From Chitinophagaceae bacterium (lineage in GTDB: Bacteria > Bacteroidota > Bacteroidia > Chitinophagales > Chitinophagaceae): DNA of 44,682 bases. Positions within the stretch are counted from its first letter, which is position 1. Every line of letters starts with the position of its first letter. A model generated the notes under the pieces. It did not search any database. It saw only the letters and a list, made by a program, of their open reading frames with translations, and had not been told where the DNA came from. Location: assembly GCA_947371755.1 (NCBI GenBank), contig CANBQT010000025.1:1-44682 (forward strand). Reading direction: 5' to 3'. Made by a program: the position numbers and the translations under genes. Below, piece by piece: positions 34,381 through 44,194 of this stretch.

Positions 34381-35910
34381 ATGAAAATTATAACACTCTC
34401 ATTTTTTTTATTTTTTGTTTCAGTAATATCATATTGCCAAAACGCTGTGGGTATGTTTAGCGCTCATCAGGATATTGGCAAACCTGCTCTTACTGGTGAT
34501 GTTACATTTAATAGTGATGATCAAAGCTATGCGATAAAAGGAGCGGGTTATAATGTATGGTTTGGCCGTGATGAATTGCACTATGCTTACAATAAATTAA
34601 AAGGCGATTTTATTTTAACTGCCAATTTTAAATTCTTAGGCAAAGGCGTTGACCCACATCGTAAAATTGGTTGGATGATCAGAGCTAGCGAAGGTGAAGA
34701 CGCTGCTCATATAACGGCAACCGTTCATGGAGATGGTCTTACTACTATGCAATGGCGAAGAATGAGAGGAGCTTATATGAGAGATCCACAGGATGAACTC
34801 TTTACAAAGAAAGCAGGAACTGAAATTATTCAATTAGAAAGACTTGGAAAAGAATATATCATGCGTGTAGCACATGTAGGAGAACCTTTGCAGGAAGTTG
34901 GAAGAACAGATGCTATAGATATGCCCAATGATGTGTTAGCTGGTATATTTATATGTAGCCATAATCCAGCAGTAGTTGAAGCAGCCCAGATCTGGAATGT
35001 GCGGATTGAGCAAACGGTACCGGATACGCACAATGGATATAAGGATGGAATCTTAAGTTCTAAATTAGAATTGCTGAATGTATTTGATGGAAAAAGAAAA
35101 GTGATCTATGAAGATAAGGGCAGGATTGAAGCACCCAATTGGATGCCAGATGGAAATTCAATTTTGTTTAATAAGGGCGGTAATATTTTTACGGTTGCTC
35201 TCACCGGGGGAGATCCTAAACTTTTGGAAACAACTGGTGCAAATAGAAATAATAATGATCACGTCATTTCTTACGATAAAAAACTCTTAGGTATTTCCTC
35301 GCATCGCGATGGAATGCCCGGTGGAGGAAGTACGGTTTATTATTTGCCTTTAACTGGTGGTGTTGCTAAATTAATTACGGATAGTACACCGAGCTATTTA
35401 CATGGGTGGACAATTGATAATAAAGAAGTAGTGTATACTGCCCAAAGACTTAGTAAAGGCCCTGTTTATAATATTTATAAAAAACCAATCAATGGTGGTC
35501 CAGAAGTTCAGTTAACTTTTTTGCAAAAGGGTTTGGCTGATGGCCCCGAATGTTCTCCGGATGGAAAATATATTTACTTTAATTCTACACAAAGTGGAAA
35601 CATGCAATTGTGGCGTATGAAATTGGACGGTAGCGAACAAACGCAATTAACCTTCGACGAATACAATAATTGGTTTGCACACGTGTCTCCCGATAATAAA
35701 TGGATTGCTTTTATCTCTTTCCCCAATACGGTAGATCCAGGCGATCACCCTTTTTATAAAAGAGTTATGTTGCGGTTAATGCCAATTAATGGAGGCGGAC
35801 CAAGAGTAATAGCTACTTTGTTTGGGGGGCAGGGTACAATTAATACCCCGAGTTGGAGTCCGGATAGTAAATTCATTTCATTTATCAGTAATAGCGGTCC
35901 AATACAATAA
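34381..35910 (+). CDS. Secreted PD40/TolB-like beta-propeller protein with LamG-like front domain
   Basis: A 509-residue exported protein with signal peptide 1-20 (ending Y-C-Q). Residues about 25-215 form a sandwich like DUF1349/concanavalin domains (K-I-G-W-M-I-R-A and G-I-F-I-C-S-H-N). Residues about 235-505 hold PD40/TolB-type propeller repeats: P-N-W-M-P-D-G-N-S-I-L-F, C-S-P-D-G-K-Y-I-Y-F, V-S-P-D-N-K-W-I-A-F and W-S-P-D-S-K-F-I-S-F. Proteins of this build usually bind glycans or peptidoglycan-linked partners, and no catalytic residues are evident. It lies 9 nt after the DUF5009 gene and 3 nt before the malonyl-CoA synthetase, firmly inside the operon. Probably a surface binding protein. 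Confidence 0.83.
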   Translation: MKIITLSFFLFFVSVISYCQNAVGMFSAHQDIGKPALTGDVTFNSDDQSYAIKGAGYNVWFGRDELHYAYNKLKGDFILTANFKFLGKGVDPHRKIGWMIRASEGEDAAHITATVHGDGLTTMQWRRMRGAYMRDPQDELFTKKAGTEIIQLERLGKEYIMRVAHVGEPLQEVGRTDAIDMPNDVLAGIFICSHNPAVVEAAQIWNVRIEQTVPDTHNGYKDGILSSKLELLNVFDGKRKVIYEDKGRIEAPNWMPDGNSILFNKGGNIFTVALTGGDPKLLETTGANRNNNDHVISYDKKLLGISSHRDGMPGGGSTVYYLPLTGGVAKLITDSTPSYLHGWTIDNKEVVYTAQRLSKGPVYNIYKKPINGGPEVQLTFLQKGLADGPECSPDGKYIYFNSTQSGNMQLWRMKLDGSEQTQLTFDEYNNWFAHVSPDNKWIAFISFPNTVDPGDHPFYKRVMLRLMPINGGGPRVIATLFGGQGTINTPSWSPDSKFISFISNSGPIQ

Positions 35911-35913
35911 TTT

Positions 35914-37413
35914 ATGATGATGTTGCCATTCTTAGTTCAAGCCAACAATTATAAAAACAGCACAGCTATTTATTCTGATGGCAGGGCTTTTACCTATCAG
36001 GAACTAATCAATCAATCTGAACAATTAGCAAATATTATTTTAAATGGCGGAAAGGATCTGAATGAAGCTAGGGTTGCATTTATGGTAAATCCTGGTTTTG
36101 ACTATGTGCAATCTTTATGGGCTATTTGGCAAGCCGGCGGTGTTGCGGTTCCATTATGTATCACACATCCATTGCCTTCTTTAGCATATGTGTTAGATGA
36201 TACTACTGCAGATATTTTGATGCTGTCTGCTGAGTACTTACCTATACTTGAACCATACATTCAAGAGCATGCCATAAGAGTGATCATAGTAGAATCTTTT
36301 AATGCTACAAATACTATTACAAATTTACCTGAGATTAATACTTCAAGAAAAGCATTGATCTTATATACCAGCGGCACCACCAATAAACCAAAAGGTGTTG
36401 TTACCACGCACGAAAATATTGAAGCACAGATCACCACATTGGTATCATCATGGGAATGGTCCAGTTCCGATCATGTAATATGTGTATTGCCTTTGCATCA
36501 TGTACATGGAATCATCAATGTAATTGGATGTTCGATGTGGGCGGGAGCAACTTGCACTTTTATTTCACATTTTTCTGCGTCTTCTATTTTTGAATTATTC
36601 GCCGAAGGCAGGATCAATGTGTTCATGGCTGTGCCTACTATTTATTTTAAACTCATAGCGTTTTTAGAAACCCTCCCGCAAGAAAAAAGAGATCAATTGA
36701 AAGCTGTGATGCAACAATTCCGTTTAATGGTTTGTGGGTCTGCAGCATTACCAGTTTCTGTGATGGAAAAATGGGAAGCATTGAGTGGCCAGATTTTATT
36801 GGAGCGTTATGGAATGACGGAATTGGGAATGGCCATCAGTAATCCTTATACAGGCGAAAGAAGACCAGGATATGTAGGCTTGCCTTTGCCTGGAGTTTCC
36901 ATTAAACTAGTCAATGAAACCTATGAGGAAGTGAACTTAGGGGAGCCTGGAGAAATTATAGTAAAAGGGAAAAACGTGTTTGTAGAATATTGGCAAAAGC
37001 CAGAAGCTACTACAGAAACTTTTACAAAAGATGGTTGGTTTAAAACAGGAGATATTGCCATTGTAGAAAATGGATATTATCGGATCATGGGAAGAAATTC
37101 TGTAGATATCATTAAGTCGGGCGGCTACAAAATTTCTGCCTTAGAAATTGAGGAAGTATTGCGCGAATTTGATGCCATTGATGATTGTGCAGTAGTGGGT
37201 ATCAAGGACGACGAATGGGGTGAATTGATTGTTGCTGCAATCGTGGTTATTCCAGAAAAACAAGGGTTGTTTGATGAAAAAGAAGTTTCGGATTGGATCG
37301 TTCAAAAGATGGCTTCCTATAAAAAGCCTAGAAAATATTTAATAGTAAATGATTTGCCCAGAAACGCCATGGGTAAAGTGGTGAAGAATGATGTGAAAAA
37401 ATTATTTGAATAA
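35914..37413 (+). CDS. matB: Malonyl-CoA synthetase-like acyl-CoA ligase (ACSF3/MatB type)
   Basis: A 499-residue adenylate-forming enzyme. ATP loop Y-T-S-G-T-T-N-K-P-K-G is at 151-161, E-R-Y-G-M-T-E at 297-303, hinge/ATP residues Asp380 and Arg394, and catalytic Lys488 in N-A-M-G-K. The stretch from G-R-N-S-V-D-I-I-K-S-G-G-Y-K (393-406) and C-G-S-A-A-L-P (274-280) closely recall mammalian ACSF3 and bacterial MatB, which join malonate (or methylmalonate) to CoA. The two following genes encode the malonate carrier, which strongly supports malonate as substrate. No malonyl-CoA decarboxylase is seen, so the product may feed fatty-acid synthesis or an acyltransferase. No signal peptide; cytoplasmic. 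Confidence 0.85.
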   Translation: MMMLPFLVQANNYKNSTAIYSDGRAFTYQELINQSEQLANIILNGGKDLNEARVAFMVNPGFDYVQSLWAIWQAGGVAVPLCITHPLPSLAYVLDDTTADILMLSAEYLPILEPYIQEHAIRVIIVESFNATNTITNLPEINTSRKALILYTSGTTNKPKGVVTTHENIEAQITTLVSSWEWSSSDHVICVLPLHHVHGIINVIGCSMWAGATCTFISHFSASSIFELFAEGRINVFMAVPTIYFKLIAFLETLPQEKRDQLKAVMQQFRLMVCGSAALPVSVMEKWEALSGQILLERYGMTELGMAISNPYTGERRPGYVGLPLPGVSIKLVNETYEEVNLGEPGEIIVKGKNVFVEYWQKPEATTETFTKDGWFKTGDIAIVENGYYRIMGRNSVDIIKSGGYKISALEIEEVLREFDAIDDCAVVGIKDDEWGELIVAAIVVIPEKQGLFDEKEVSDWIVQKMASYKKPRKYLIVNDLPRNAMGKVVKNDVKKLFE

Positions 37414-37439
37414 GTATCAACCTGATAAAAAAGAACATT

Positions 37440-37811
37440 ATGAAAATTTACGGGGTGGCCATTTTAGCGGTTTGTTTTTTAATCGGACAAATCATGGGGC
37501 ATTTTTTAGGAAAGGCTTTTCAACTGGCGGGGAATCTGGGTGGTGTTGGTTTTGCCATGTTGATTTTAGTGATCAGTAATGATTATTTCAAAAGAAAAAA
37601 CTTGTTGCAACCTGAAACGGAAAATGGAATTTTATTCTGGACCAGCATGTATATTCCTGTGGTGGTAGCCATGTCAGCTACGCAAAATGTAAAAGCTGCT
37701 TTGTCAGGAGGATGGGTGGCGATTATTGTTGCGATAGTTGCAACAGCTGCCTGTTATTCGTTGATACCTGTTCTAAATAAGTTTGCCAATAAAAATGCTA
37801 AAAATATTTAA
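37440..37811 (+). CDS. madL: Malonate transporter subunit MadL
   Basis: A 123-residue membrane protein with four hydrophobic helices. The opening I-Y-G-V-A-I-L-A followed by G-x-x-x-G-x-x-L-G, and the central N-L-G-G-V-G-F-A-M segment, identify MadL, the small subunit of the sodium-dependent malonate symporter. The family partner MadM starts on the next base, so the pair is translationally coupled. It lies 26 nt after the malonyl-CoA synthetase. Import of malonate into the cytoplasm is the expected role; closely related dicarboxylates are possible substrates. Confidence 0.92.
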   Translation: MKIYGVAILAVCFLIGQIMGHFLGKAFQLAGNLGGVGFAMLILVISNDYFKRKNLLQPETENGILFWTSMYIPVVVAMSATQNVKAALSGGWVAIIVAIVATAACYSLIPVLNKFANKNAKNI

Positions 37812-38558
37812 ATGAGTGATCTGATTAAGTTATTAGAAAAGAATGGATTGGTGTTTGCATTTCTGGTAGTAGGAGTGATCATGTATGGTTCGTATTATAT
37901 CAGCAAAAAAATTACCAAAAGCAGAATTCCAGGTGCCGCAATAGCCATCAGTTTTGGATTGGTCATTGCCTATTTTGGAGGTGACAATGGGATTGCATCA
38001 ATTCCTGCTTTCTCTGGTATGGCTATATTAGGAGGGTCAATGCTCAGAGATTTTTCCATCGTATCTACTGCACTGGGAGCTAGTTTTACAGAGATTAAAA
38101 AAACGGGATGGATTGGGTTATTAAGTTTAATTATTGGAACAGTAGTTGCTTTTTTAATGGGTGGTTCTATTGCGTATGTGATGGGTTATCAGGATGCAAA
38201 ATCAGTTGCAACCATCGGAGCAGGTGCTTGTACATTTATTGTTGGTCCAGTTACGGGTTCTGCATTGGGTGCCAGTAGTGATGTCATTGCCATCAGTATT
38301 GCCATTGGCGTGATTAAATCAATCATCGTAACTATATCCACTGCATTTCTTGCAAAACCTTTAGGTATCAATAATCCACAAACAGCCATGATCTTCGGAG
38401 GATTGGTAGGGTCAACCAGTGGTGTGTCTGCCGGATTAGCTGCAACAGATCCCAAATTAGTGCCCTATGGTGCATTAACGGCTACCTTTCACACAGCAAT
38501 GGGCTGTTTGCTCTGCCCTTCTGTATTATACTATTTTGTATATCAGATCCTTAGCTAA
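37812..38558 (+). CDS. madM: Malonate transporter subunit MadM
   Basis: A 248-residue membrane protein with about eight helices, the larger subunit of the MadLM malonate carrier. Recognised by K-N-G-L-V-F-A-F-L-V-V-G, the R-I-P-G-A-A-I-A-I motif, the G-A-G-A-C-T-F-I-V-G-P-V-T-G-S-A-L-G-A-S-S-D core and the late G-G-L-V-G-S-T-S-G-V-S-A-G-L segment. It starts immediately after the MadL stop codon and is the last gene of the nine-gene run. No hairpin terminator is obvious in the 179 nt that follow. Confidence 0.93.
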   Translation: MSDLIKLLEKNGLVFAFLVVGVIMYGSYYISKKITKSRIPGAAIAISFGLVIAYFGGDNGIASIPAFSGMAILGGSMLRDFSIVSTALGASFTEIKKTGWIGLLSLIIGTVVAFLMGGSIAYVMGYQDAKSVATIGAGACTFIVGPVTGSALGASSDVIAISIAIGVIKSIIVTISTAFLAKPLGINNPQTAMIFGGLVGSTSGVSAGLAATDPKLVPYGALTATFHTAMGCLLCPSVLYYFVYQILS

Positions 38559-38737
38559 GCTTTGTTCAGGTTATGTAAAGTGTTTTCTAAGTTATTACCA
38601 ACATCAATGATGCATGCAAGTGTATACCTACATTGTTTTTTGTTAGTAAATGTTTGATTATTGTAATTGTAGTAAATATTACTTACTTAATTTGTGTATG
38701 CAAAAAACAATGAACCATTCATTTTTGAATTATTAAT
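38559..38737 (+). promoter_or_regulatory. Probable promoter region for the molybdoenzyme cluster
   Basis: This 179-nt gap separates the malonate carrier from the Fe-S subunit gene. It is AT-rich and contains TTAATTTG (38687-38694), one base off the Bacteroidota -7 consensus TAnnTTTG, about 44 nt before the start codon. TTG at 38667-38669 lies 17 nt upstream, slightly short of the usual 19-21. No terminator stem was found. Confidence 0.35.
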
Positions 38738-39202
38738 ATGGCAAAGTTTAAATTGAAAGTCAACGGCAAAAATTTTGATGTGGATGTGGACCCAAGTACA
38801 CCTGTTCTTTGGGTGTTGCGCGATCATATTAATTTAGTGGGCACCAAATATGGTTGTGGTGTAGGATCCTGTGGCGCATGTACCATTCATTTAAATGGAA
38901 AGGCTTTAAGATCCTGCCAATTACCAGTTGCTGCTGTGGGGGTACAAGAGATTACTACTATTGAAGGTTTATCTGAGCATGGCGAACATCCCGTTCAAAA
39001 AGCCTGGCTAGAACAAGACGTGGCCCAATGCGGTTATTGCCAAACCGGACAGATCATGACGGCTGCCGCCTTATTAAAAACAAAGCCAAATCCAACAGAT
39101 GAAGAAATCGATTCTTATATGAGTGGAAATATTTGTCGTTGCGGAACTTATACCAGAATTAGAACGGCCATTAAAACTGCTGCTAAATCAACTACTAAAT
39201 AA
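38738..39202 (+). CDS. [2Fe-2S] subunit of a molybdenum hydroxylase (IorA-like), copy 1
   Basis: A 154-residue iron-sulfur protein. The plant-ferredoxin-type cluster uses Cys40, Cys45, Cys48 and Cys60; the second cluster uses Cys98, Cys101, Cys133 and Cys135, in the C-G-Y-C-Q-T-G-Q and C-R-C-G-T-Y motifs of the xanthine-oxidase family. It has no signal peptide and is probably exported bound to the Tat-targeted large subunit encoded 13 nt downstream. It passes electrons from the molybdenum site to an outside acceptor, here probably the cytochrome c at 44195. Length is normal for the IorA/CoxS group. Confidence 0.93.
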   Translation: MAKFKLKVNGKNFDVDVDPSTPVLWVLRDHINLVGTKYGCGVGSCGACTIHLNGKALRSCQLPVAAVGVQEITTIEGLSEHGEHPVQKAWLEQDVAQCGYCQTGQIMTAAALLKTKPNPTDEEIDSYMSGNICRCGTYTRIRTAIKTAAKSTTK

Positions 39203-39215
39203 ATCATTCAAGAAA

Positions 39216-41468
39216 ATGGAAAAGTCAAACAATACACAAAGTAGACGTTCATTCCTGAAAGTTTCTTCCATCACCGGAGGCGGCATGATGATCGGTTTTA
39301 GTTGGTTAGCTAATTTAATACCGAATGAAGCCATTGCTGGACCTGCTGCGGCTAAAGAATGGGTGGAACTCACAGGATTCATTAAAATATTTCCTGATAA
39401 TCGAATTGTGATCTTATCTCCGAATCCAGAGTTTGGACAAAATGTAATGACTTCCCTTCCGATGTTGATAGCTGAAGAGCTGGAAGTGGATTGGACAAAA
39501 GTAACGGTAGAACAAGGCGATTATGATACCCCCAGATTCAAAAGACAATTTACAGGTGGAAGTCAGGCTATGCGAACAGCCTGGAAACCACTAAGAACTG
39601 CCGGTGCTACTGCGAGATTCATGTTATTGCAAGCTGCCGCCAATGAATGGAATGTTCCTGCTGCAGAATTAACTGCTTCCAATGGTGTTGTATCTCATAA
39701 AGCAACAAATAAAACAGCCTCTTATGGAGCATTGGCAACTGCTGCATCAAAATTGACTGCTCCCGAAAAGATTACCTTAAAAAAGAACGGAGAGTTTTCA
39801 TTGATAGGAACCCCTCAAAAAAATGTGGAGGGTTCAAAAGTGGTGACTGGGAAATCTTTGTTCACCATGGATTATAAGCAGGAAGGAATGTTAATCGCGA
39901 TGGCCATTCGACCCACTGCTTTTGGCATGAAATTAAAATCATTTGATGCTACAGAGGCTTTGAAAATGCCTGGCATCAAGGATGTTTTTGAAATTCAGGT
40001 TTACAAAGATGGTTATGTGAAAGCAGGGTTTGATACGAGAACCTTCAACAATTTAGTAGTAGTGGTAGGTAATACCACTTGGGAAGTAATGAATGCCAGA
40101 AAGAAAGTAAATATCCAATGGGAGGCATTCGCACCCTATAAAGAATTTGCTGGCGCCGGAAATAATAAAAGAGAAGATACCATTCCTGCAGGATTAGAAA
40201 GCTCTGATGAGCATCTGAAGCAGATGTATGCAAAGCAAAAAATACAGGGAAAAATATTAAGAAAAGATGGAGACCCTGAAGCTGCATTTGCAAAGGCAAA
40301 AAAAGTAATTGAAAAAACATATTCGGCTCCTTTCTTACCACATAATACAATGGAGCCCATCAGTTGCTTTGCGCATATCACTGATGAGAAGGCTTTCTTT
40401 GTGGCACCTATTCAAATTCCTGAGATGATGAAGCAAAGCATCACTATGAATCTGGATATTCCTGCTGAAAAAATTGAAATGAAATTAGCAAGAATGGGTG
40501 GCGGCTTTGGTAGAAGAGCATACGGACACTATATCATTGAAGCTGGATTGATCTCCAAAAAAATGAAAGCCCCTGTCAAGCTAATTTATACCAGAGAAGA
40601 TGATATGACCAATGGTGTATATCGCCCTTCGTACATGGTTACTTATAAAGCAGCAATCGATGAAAAAAATAATGTAACAGCGATTCACGTTAAAGGTGGG
40701 GGGATTCCTGAAAATGCCATTCACGAAAATCGTTTTCCAGCGGGCGCTTTTGAAAACTATCTGGCTGAAGGTTGGGATATTCCTTCAAATATTACGATAG
40801 GAGCATTCAGAGCTCCACGGTCTAATTTTATAGCCTCAGCAGAACAATCTTTCCTGGACGAATTAGCAGAAGCAATTGGCAAAGATCCAATTGATTATAG
40901 AATTGAATTGTTGAAAAAAGCAAAAGCAAATCCTGTAGGAAAGAACAATGAATATGATGCAGACAGGTATATTGGCGTATTGGAATTAGTGAAAGAAAAA
41001 TCTAAATGGGGCGATCCCAAAAATAAAAATGCTAAGAGAGGTGTTGCTGCTTATTTCTGTCATAATTCCTATGCGGCACATGTATTGGAACTAACCATGA
41101 AAGACGGATTACCTGTGGTAGGGAATATAGTTTCAGCATTGGATTGTGGGGTTGTTGTAAATCCGGAAGGAGCAAAGAATATGGCTGAAGGTGCAATAGT
41201 AGATGGTATAGGTAATGTATTATTTGGAGGTTTGCGTTTCGAAAAAGGCGTGCCGATGCAGAAGAATTTTAATCAGTATAGAATGATTAGAATGAAGGAG
41301 GCTCCTAAAAAAATCGATATTCATTTTGTACAAAACAATATCGATCCAACTGGTTTAGGAGAGCCGCCATTCCCTCCGATATTCGCTGCTTTTGCAAATG
41401 CATTATATAAAGCAACCGGCAAAAGACATTACCATCAACCATTTATCAATGACCTGAATAAGAGCTAA
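39216..41468 (+). CDS. Tat-exported molybdopterin-binding subunit (IorB-like), copy 1
   Basis: A 750-residue catalytic subunit of the xanthine-oxidase family. A twin-arginine signal R-R-S-F-L-K (10-15) and hydrophobic stretch indicate folded export to the periplasm. Molybdopterin motifs: G-G-G-F-G-R-R in the middle, G-A-F-R-A-P-R further on, and G-L-G-E-P-P-F-P-P near the end, whose Glu is the catalytic base. IorB-like enzymes oxidise aldehydes or hydroxylate N-heterocycles such as isoquinoline, using MCD-type cofactor. The substrate is unknown; aldehyde oxidation is the most common proven role for the two-subunit periplasmic type. ATG 39216 was chosen because the longer frame from 39123 overlaps the Fe-S gene and precedes the Tat signal. 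Confidence 0.92.
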   Translation: MEKSNNTQSRRSFLKVSSITGGGMMIGFSWLANLIPNEAIAGPAAAKEWVELTGFIKIFPDNRIVILSPNPEFGQNVMTSLPMLIAEELEVDWTKVTVEQGDYDTPRFKRQFTGGSQAMRTAWKPLRTAGATARFMLLQAAANEWNVPAAELTASNGVVSHKATNKTASYGALATAASKLTAPEKITLKKNGEFSLIGTPQKNVEGSKVVTGKSLFTMDYKQEGMLIAMAIRPTAFGMKLKSFDATEALKMPGIKDVFEIQVYKDGYVKAGFDTRTFNNLVVVVGNTTWEVMNARKKVNIQWEAFAPYKEFAGAGNNKREDTIPAGLESSDEHLKQMYAKQKIQGKILRKDGDPEAAFAKAKKVIEKTYSAPFLPHNTMEPISCFAHITDEKAFFVAPIQIPEMMKQSITMNLDIPAEKIEMKLARMGGGFGRRAYGHYIIEAGLISKKMKAPVKLIYTREDDMTNGVYRPSYMVTYKAAIDEKNNVTAIHVKGGGIPENAIHENRFPAGAFENYLAEGWDIPSNITIGAFRAPRSNFIASAEQSFLDELAEAIGKDPIDYRIELLKKAKANPVGKNNEYDADRYIGVLELVKEKSKWGDPKNKNAKRGVAAYFCHNSYAAHVLELTMKDGLPVVGNIVSALDCGVVVNPEGAKNMAEGAIVDGIGNVLFGGLRFEKGVPMQKNFNQYRMIRMKEAPKKIDIHFVQNNIDPTGLGEPPFPPIFAAFANALYKATGKRHYHQPFINDLNKS

Positions 41469-41521
41469 ACTTAAATCTTGCTTTCTTGTTGATATAAAAT
41501 TATCTTTATCTAATTGAATTA

Positions 41522-41983
41522 ATGAACACTATGATACAGTTAAATATTAATGACAAAGTATATGAGGTAGATGCCAGTGCTGATATGCCCTTGCTTTGGG
41601 CTATTCGTGATCTGGTTGGCTTAACAGGTACCAAATTTGGATGCGGTATGGCGCAATGTGGCGCCTGTACGGTTCATGTGAATGGCTCACCCGTTAGGTC
41701 TTGCAGTTTCCCTGTTGCCGCTGCTGCCGGGAAAAAAATCACCACCATTGAAGGGATGAATGAAAAAATTGGAGAAGCAGTAAAGAAAGCCTGGATAGAA
41801 TTGCAAGTGCCGCAATGTGGCTATTGCCAATCCGGACAAATCATGAGTGCCACTGCACTCCTGAAATCTAAACCCCATCCTACAGACGCGGATATCGATG
41901 CGGCCATGCAAGGAAATCTTTGCAGGTGCGGAACTTATCAGCGTATCAGATCAGCCATCCACCGCGCTGCTGAAATGATTTAA
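41522..41983 (+). CDS. [2Fe-2S] subunit of a molybdenum hydroxylase (IorA-like), copy 2
   Basis: A 153-residue iron-sulfur subunit, clearly paralogous to the protein at 38738: cysteines 41, 46, 49, 61 and 99, 102, 134, 136 have the same spacing, and G-Q-I-M-(S/T)-A-(T/A)-A-L-L-K is shared. It differs throughout in surface residues, so this is an old duplication and not a recent repeat. ATG 41531 is a possible alternative start three codons later. It precedes its own large subunit by 22 nt and presumably transfers electrons to the cytochrome at 44195. Confidence 0.93.
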   Translation: MNTMIQLNINDKVYEVDASADMPLLWAIRDLVGLTGTKFGCGMAQCGACTVHVNGSPVRSCSFPVAAAAGKKITTIEGMNEKIGEAVKKAWIELQVPQCGYCQSGQIMSATALLKSKPHPTDADIDAAMQGNLCRCGTYQRIRSAIHRAAEMI

Positions 41984-42005
41984 TCATCACCCACAACTTT
42001 TAAAA

Positions 42006-44174
42006 ATGACTAATAATAATTCAAATATTAATCGCAGAAATTTTATCCGATTATCTGGTATTACGGGTACGGGTTTAATTTTAGGATTGTCTGGAAAAGC
42101 TAGTGCAGTTGCAACTGTTGCTAATCTCTCTAATGCTGCAGATGCTTTCGAATTAGGTGCTTTTATCATGATCAACAAAAATGGAGAGATCACCCTTTTT
42201 AATTCGAAACCAGAAATAGGTCAGGGTACATTTCAATCCATCCCGGCATTAATGGCTGAGGAACTGGAAGTGTCTTTAGATAAAGTAATCATTAAACAAA
42301 CGGGTGGAGAAAAGAAATACGGTTTCATGCAATTCGCGGGCGGCAGTATGTCGATCCGTTCTGAATACCATAACCTTCGCAAAGTAGGTGCTGCTGCCAG
42401 AGAAATGCTTTTAAAAGCTGCAAGCACACATTGGAATGTTCCTGTTTCAGAATGTTATGCATCTGAAGCTACCATCATTCACAAACCTTCTGGAAAGAAA
42501 TTAGGATATGGAGAATTAGCTGAAGCGGCTACAAAATTAGAAGTGCCCAAATCACCCACATTAAAAGATCCCAAAGATTTTAAAATTTTAGGTAAGCCCT
42601 CTGCACGTCCGGATATTCCATTAAAAGTAAACGGAACAGCACAATTTGGAATTGATGCATCAGTGCCAGGAATGGTCTATGCTTCCATTGAAAGATGTCC
42701 TGTGTTTCATAGTAAACTAGTCAGTTTTGATGCTACTGCTGCCAAAAAAGTAAAAGGTGTAATTGCAGTTGAAACTGTAGAACGCAAACATGAAGTGTAT
42801 AAAACAACTGGAGTTGCCGTAATTGCAGAATCTTATTGGGCTGCTGTGCAAGGAAGAAAAGCATTAATTGTTACATGGGATAATGATGGCCACGACACAT
42901 TTAACTCAAAAAATTTTGAACAATCTTTGAGAGATGCTGCCAAAAAAGAAACTGGAGCTGTGGCACATCAGCAAGGGGATTTCGATAATGCATTTGCAAA
43001 AGCCCCTACGAAATTAGAAGCCTTTTATGAAACACCAGTGGTGTCGCATTCTCCTATTGAACCGATGAACTGTTTGGCAAGTTTCACTGAAGGAAACAAA
43101 TTAGAAATCTGGACTTCCACTCAGGTGCCAGGAAGCTTAGTGACTGACTTCGCCAAAGAATATAATATTCCTGTAGAGAATATGAAAGTGCATACCCTTT
43201 TTAACGGCGGTGGTTTTGGAAGAAGATTATATCCCGATTATGTACATGAAGCAGTGCAGCTGACCAAGAAAATAGGGAAGCCTGTTAAAGCTATTTGGAC
43301 TCGTGAAGATGATACACAACAGGGGCCGTTCAGACCCATGACTTTCTCAGCCATGAAGGGCGCATTATCTGCTGATGGCAAAGCCATTGCTTTTCAGCAT
43401 AAAGTAATCGCACCTACACTGGATATGAAGAAGGACTATGACAAATCGAAGAGCGATGAAACGATGACGGAGGGAATCAGTGAACAGAAATATGAGATTG
43501 AGCACATGAAGAATCTATATGTGCATCATTATATGCCTGTGCCATTAGCAGCCTGGAGAGCTGTAACCAGTACCACATTGGCGTTTTCTCATGAATGTTT
43601 TATAGATGAGATGGCGCATGCTGCTAAAAAAGATGGCATGACTTTCCGTTTAGAAATGCTTACAAAAGATTCTGATACCAAGAATGTATTAAAAAAATTG
43701 AAAGAAGTTTCGAATTGGGATAAACCATTACCTGCAGGTTGGGGAAGAGGTGTAGCTCAATATGAATTCTTTGCCGGACAAGGTGGCTATGTGATTGAAG
43801 TGAGTAAAAAAGGCACAGGTATCAAAATTGAAAAAGTATATGCGGTGATTGATTTAGGAACTGTAGTAAATCCAGATATGGTGAGAGCTCAGGTTGAAGG
43901 TGCAGCTACTATGGCGTTAACTGCTGCTATTAAAAATGGTATCACCTTTGATAAAGGAAAAACAGTTCAAACCAATTATCATAATAATCCTTTGGTACGC
44001 ATCAATGAAATGCCAAAAGTGGAAGTACATATTCTGGCAAATGGAGGTGCAAAAATTAAAGGTGTTGGTGAACCTGGTCTGCCACCATTTGCCCCTGCAT
44101 TGTGTAATGCTATTTTCGCTGCTACAGGTAAACGTATCAGACGTCTGCCTTTCGACATCAATAAAATTGTTTAA
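42006..44174 (+). CDS. Tat-exported molybdopterin-binding subunit (IorB-like), copy 2
   Basis: A 722-residue paralogue of the large subunit at 39216. Tat signal R-R-N-F-I-R lies at 10-15, at the same position as in copy 1. Motifs are intact: [23 protein letters not shown], and G-V-G-E-P-G-L-P-P with the catalytic Glu. Copy 1 has G-A-F-R-A-P-R where copy 2 has A-A-W-R-A-V-T, a difference near the active-site channel that suggests different substrates. It is followed after 20 nt by a cytochrome c and then XdhC, completing an exported molybdenum hydroxylase unit. Confidence 0.92.
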   Translation: MTNNNSNINRRNFIRLSGITGTGLILGLSGKASAVATVANLSNAADAFELGAFIMINKNGEITLFNSKPEIGQGTFQSIPALMAEELEVSLDKVIIKQTGGEKKYGFMQFAGGSMSIRSEYHNLRKVGAAAREMLLKAASTHWNVPVSECYASEATIIHKPSGKKLGYGELAEAATKLEVPKSPTLKDPKDFKILGKPSARPDIPLKVNGTAQFGIDASVPGMVYASIERCPVFHSKLVSFDATAAKKVKGVIAVETVERKHEVYKTTGVAVIAESYWAAVQGRKALIVTWDNDGHDTFNSKNFEQSLRDAAKKETGAVAHQQGDFDNAFAKAPTKLEAFYETPVVSHSPIEPMNCLASFTEGNKLEIWTSTQVPGSLVTDFAKEYNIPVENMKVHTLFNGGGFGRRLYPDYVHEAVQLTKKIGKPVKAIWTREDDTQQGPFRPMTFSAMKGALSADGKAIAFQHKVIAPTLDMKKDYDKSKSDETMTEGISEQKYEIEHMKNLYVHHYMPVPLAAWRAVTSTTLAFSHECFIDEMAHAAKKDGMTFRLEMLTKDSDTKNVLKKLKEVSNWDKPLPAGWGRGVAQYEFFAGQGGYVIEVSKKGTGIKIEKVYAVIDLGTVVNPDMVRAQVEGAATMALTAAIKNGITFDKGKTVQTNYHNNPLVRINEMPKVEVHILANGGAKIKGVGEPGLPPFAPALCNAIFAATGKRIRRLPFDINKIV

Positions 44175-44194
44175 TTAAGAGTACTTGAATTTTT

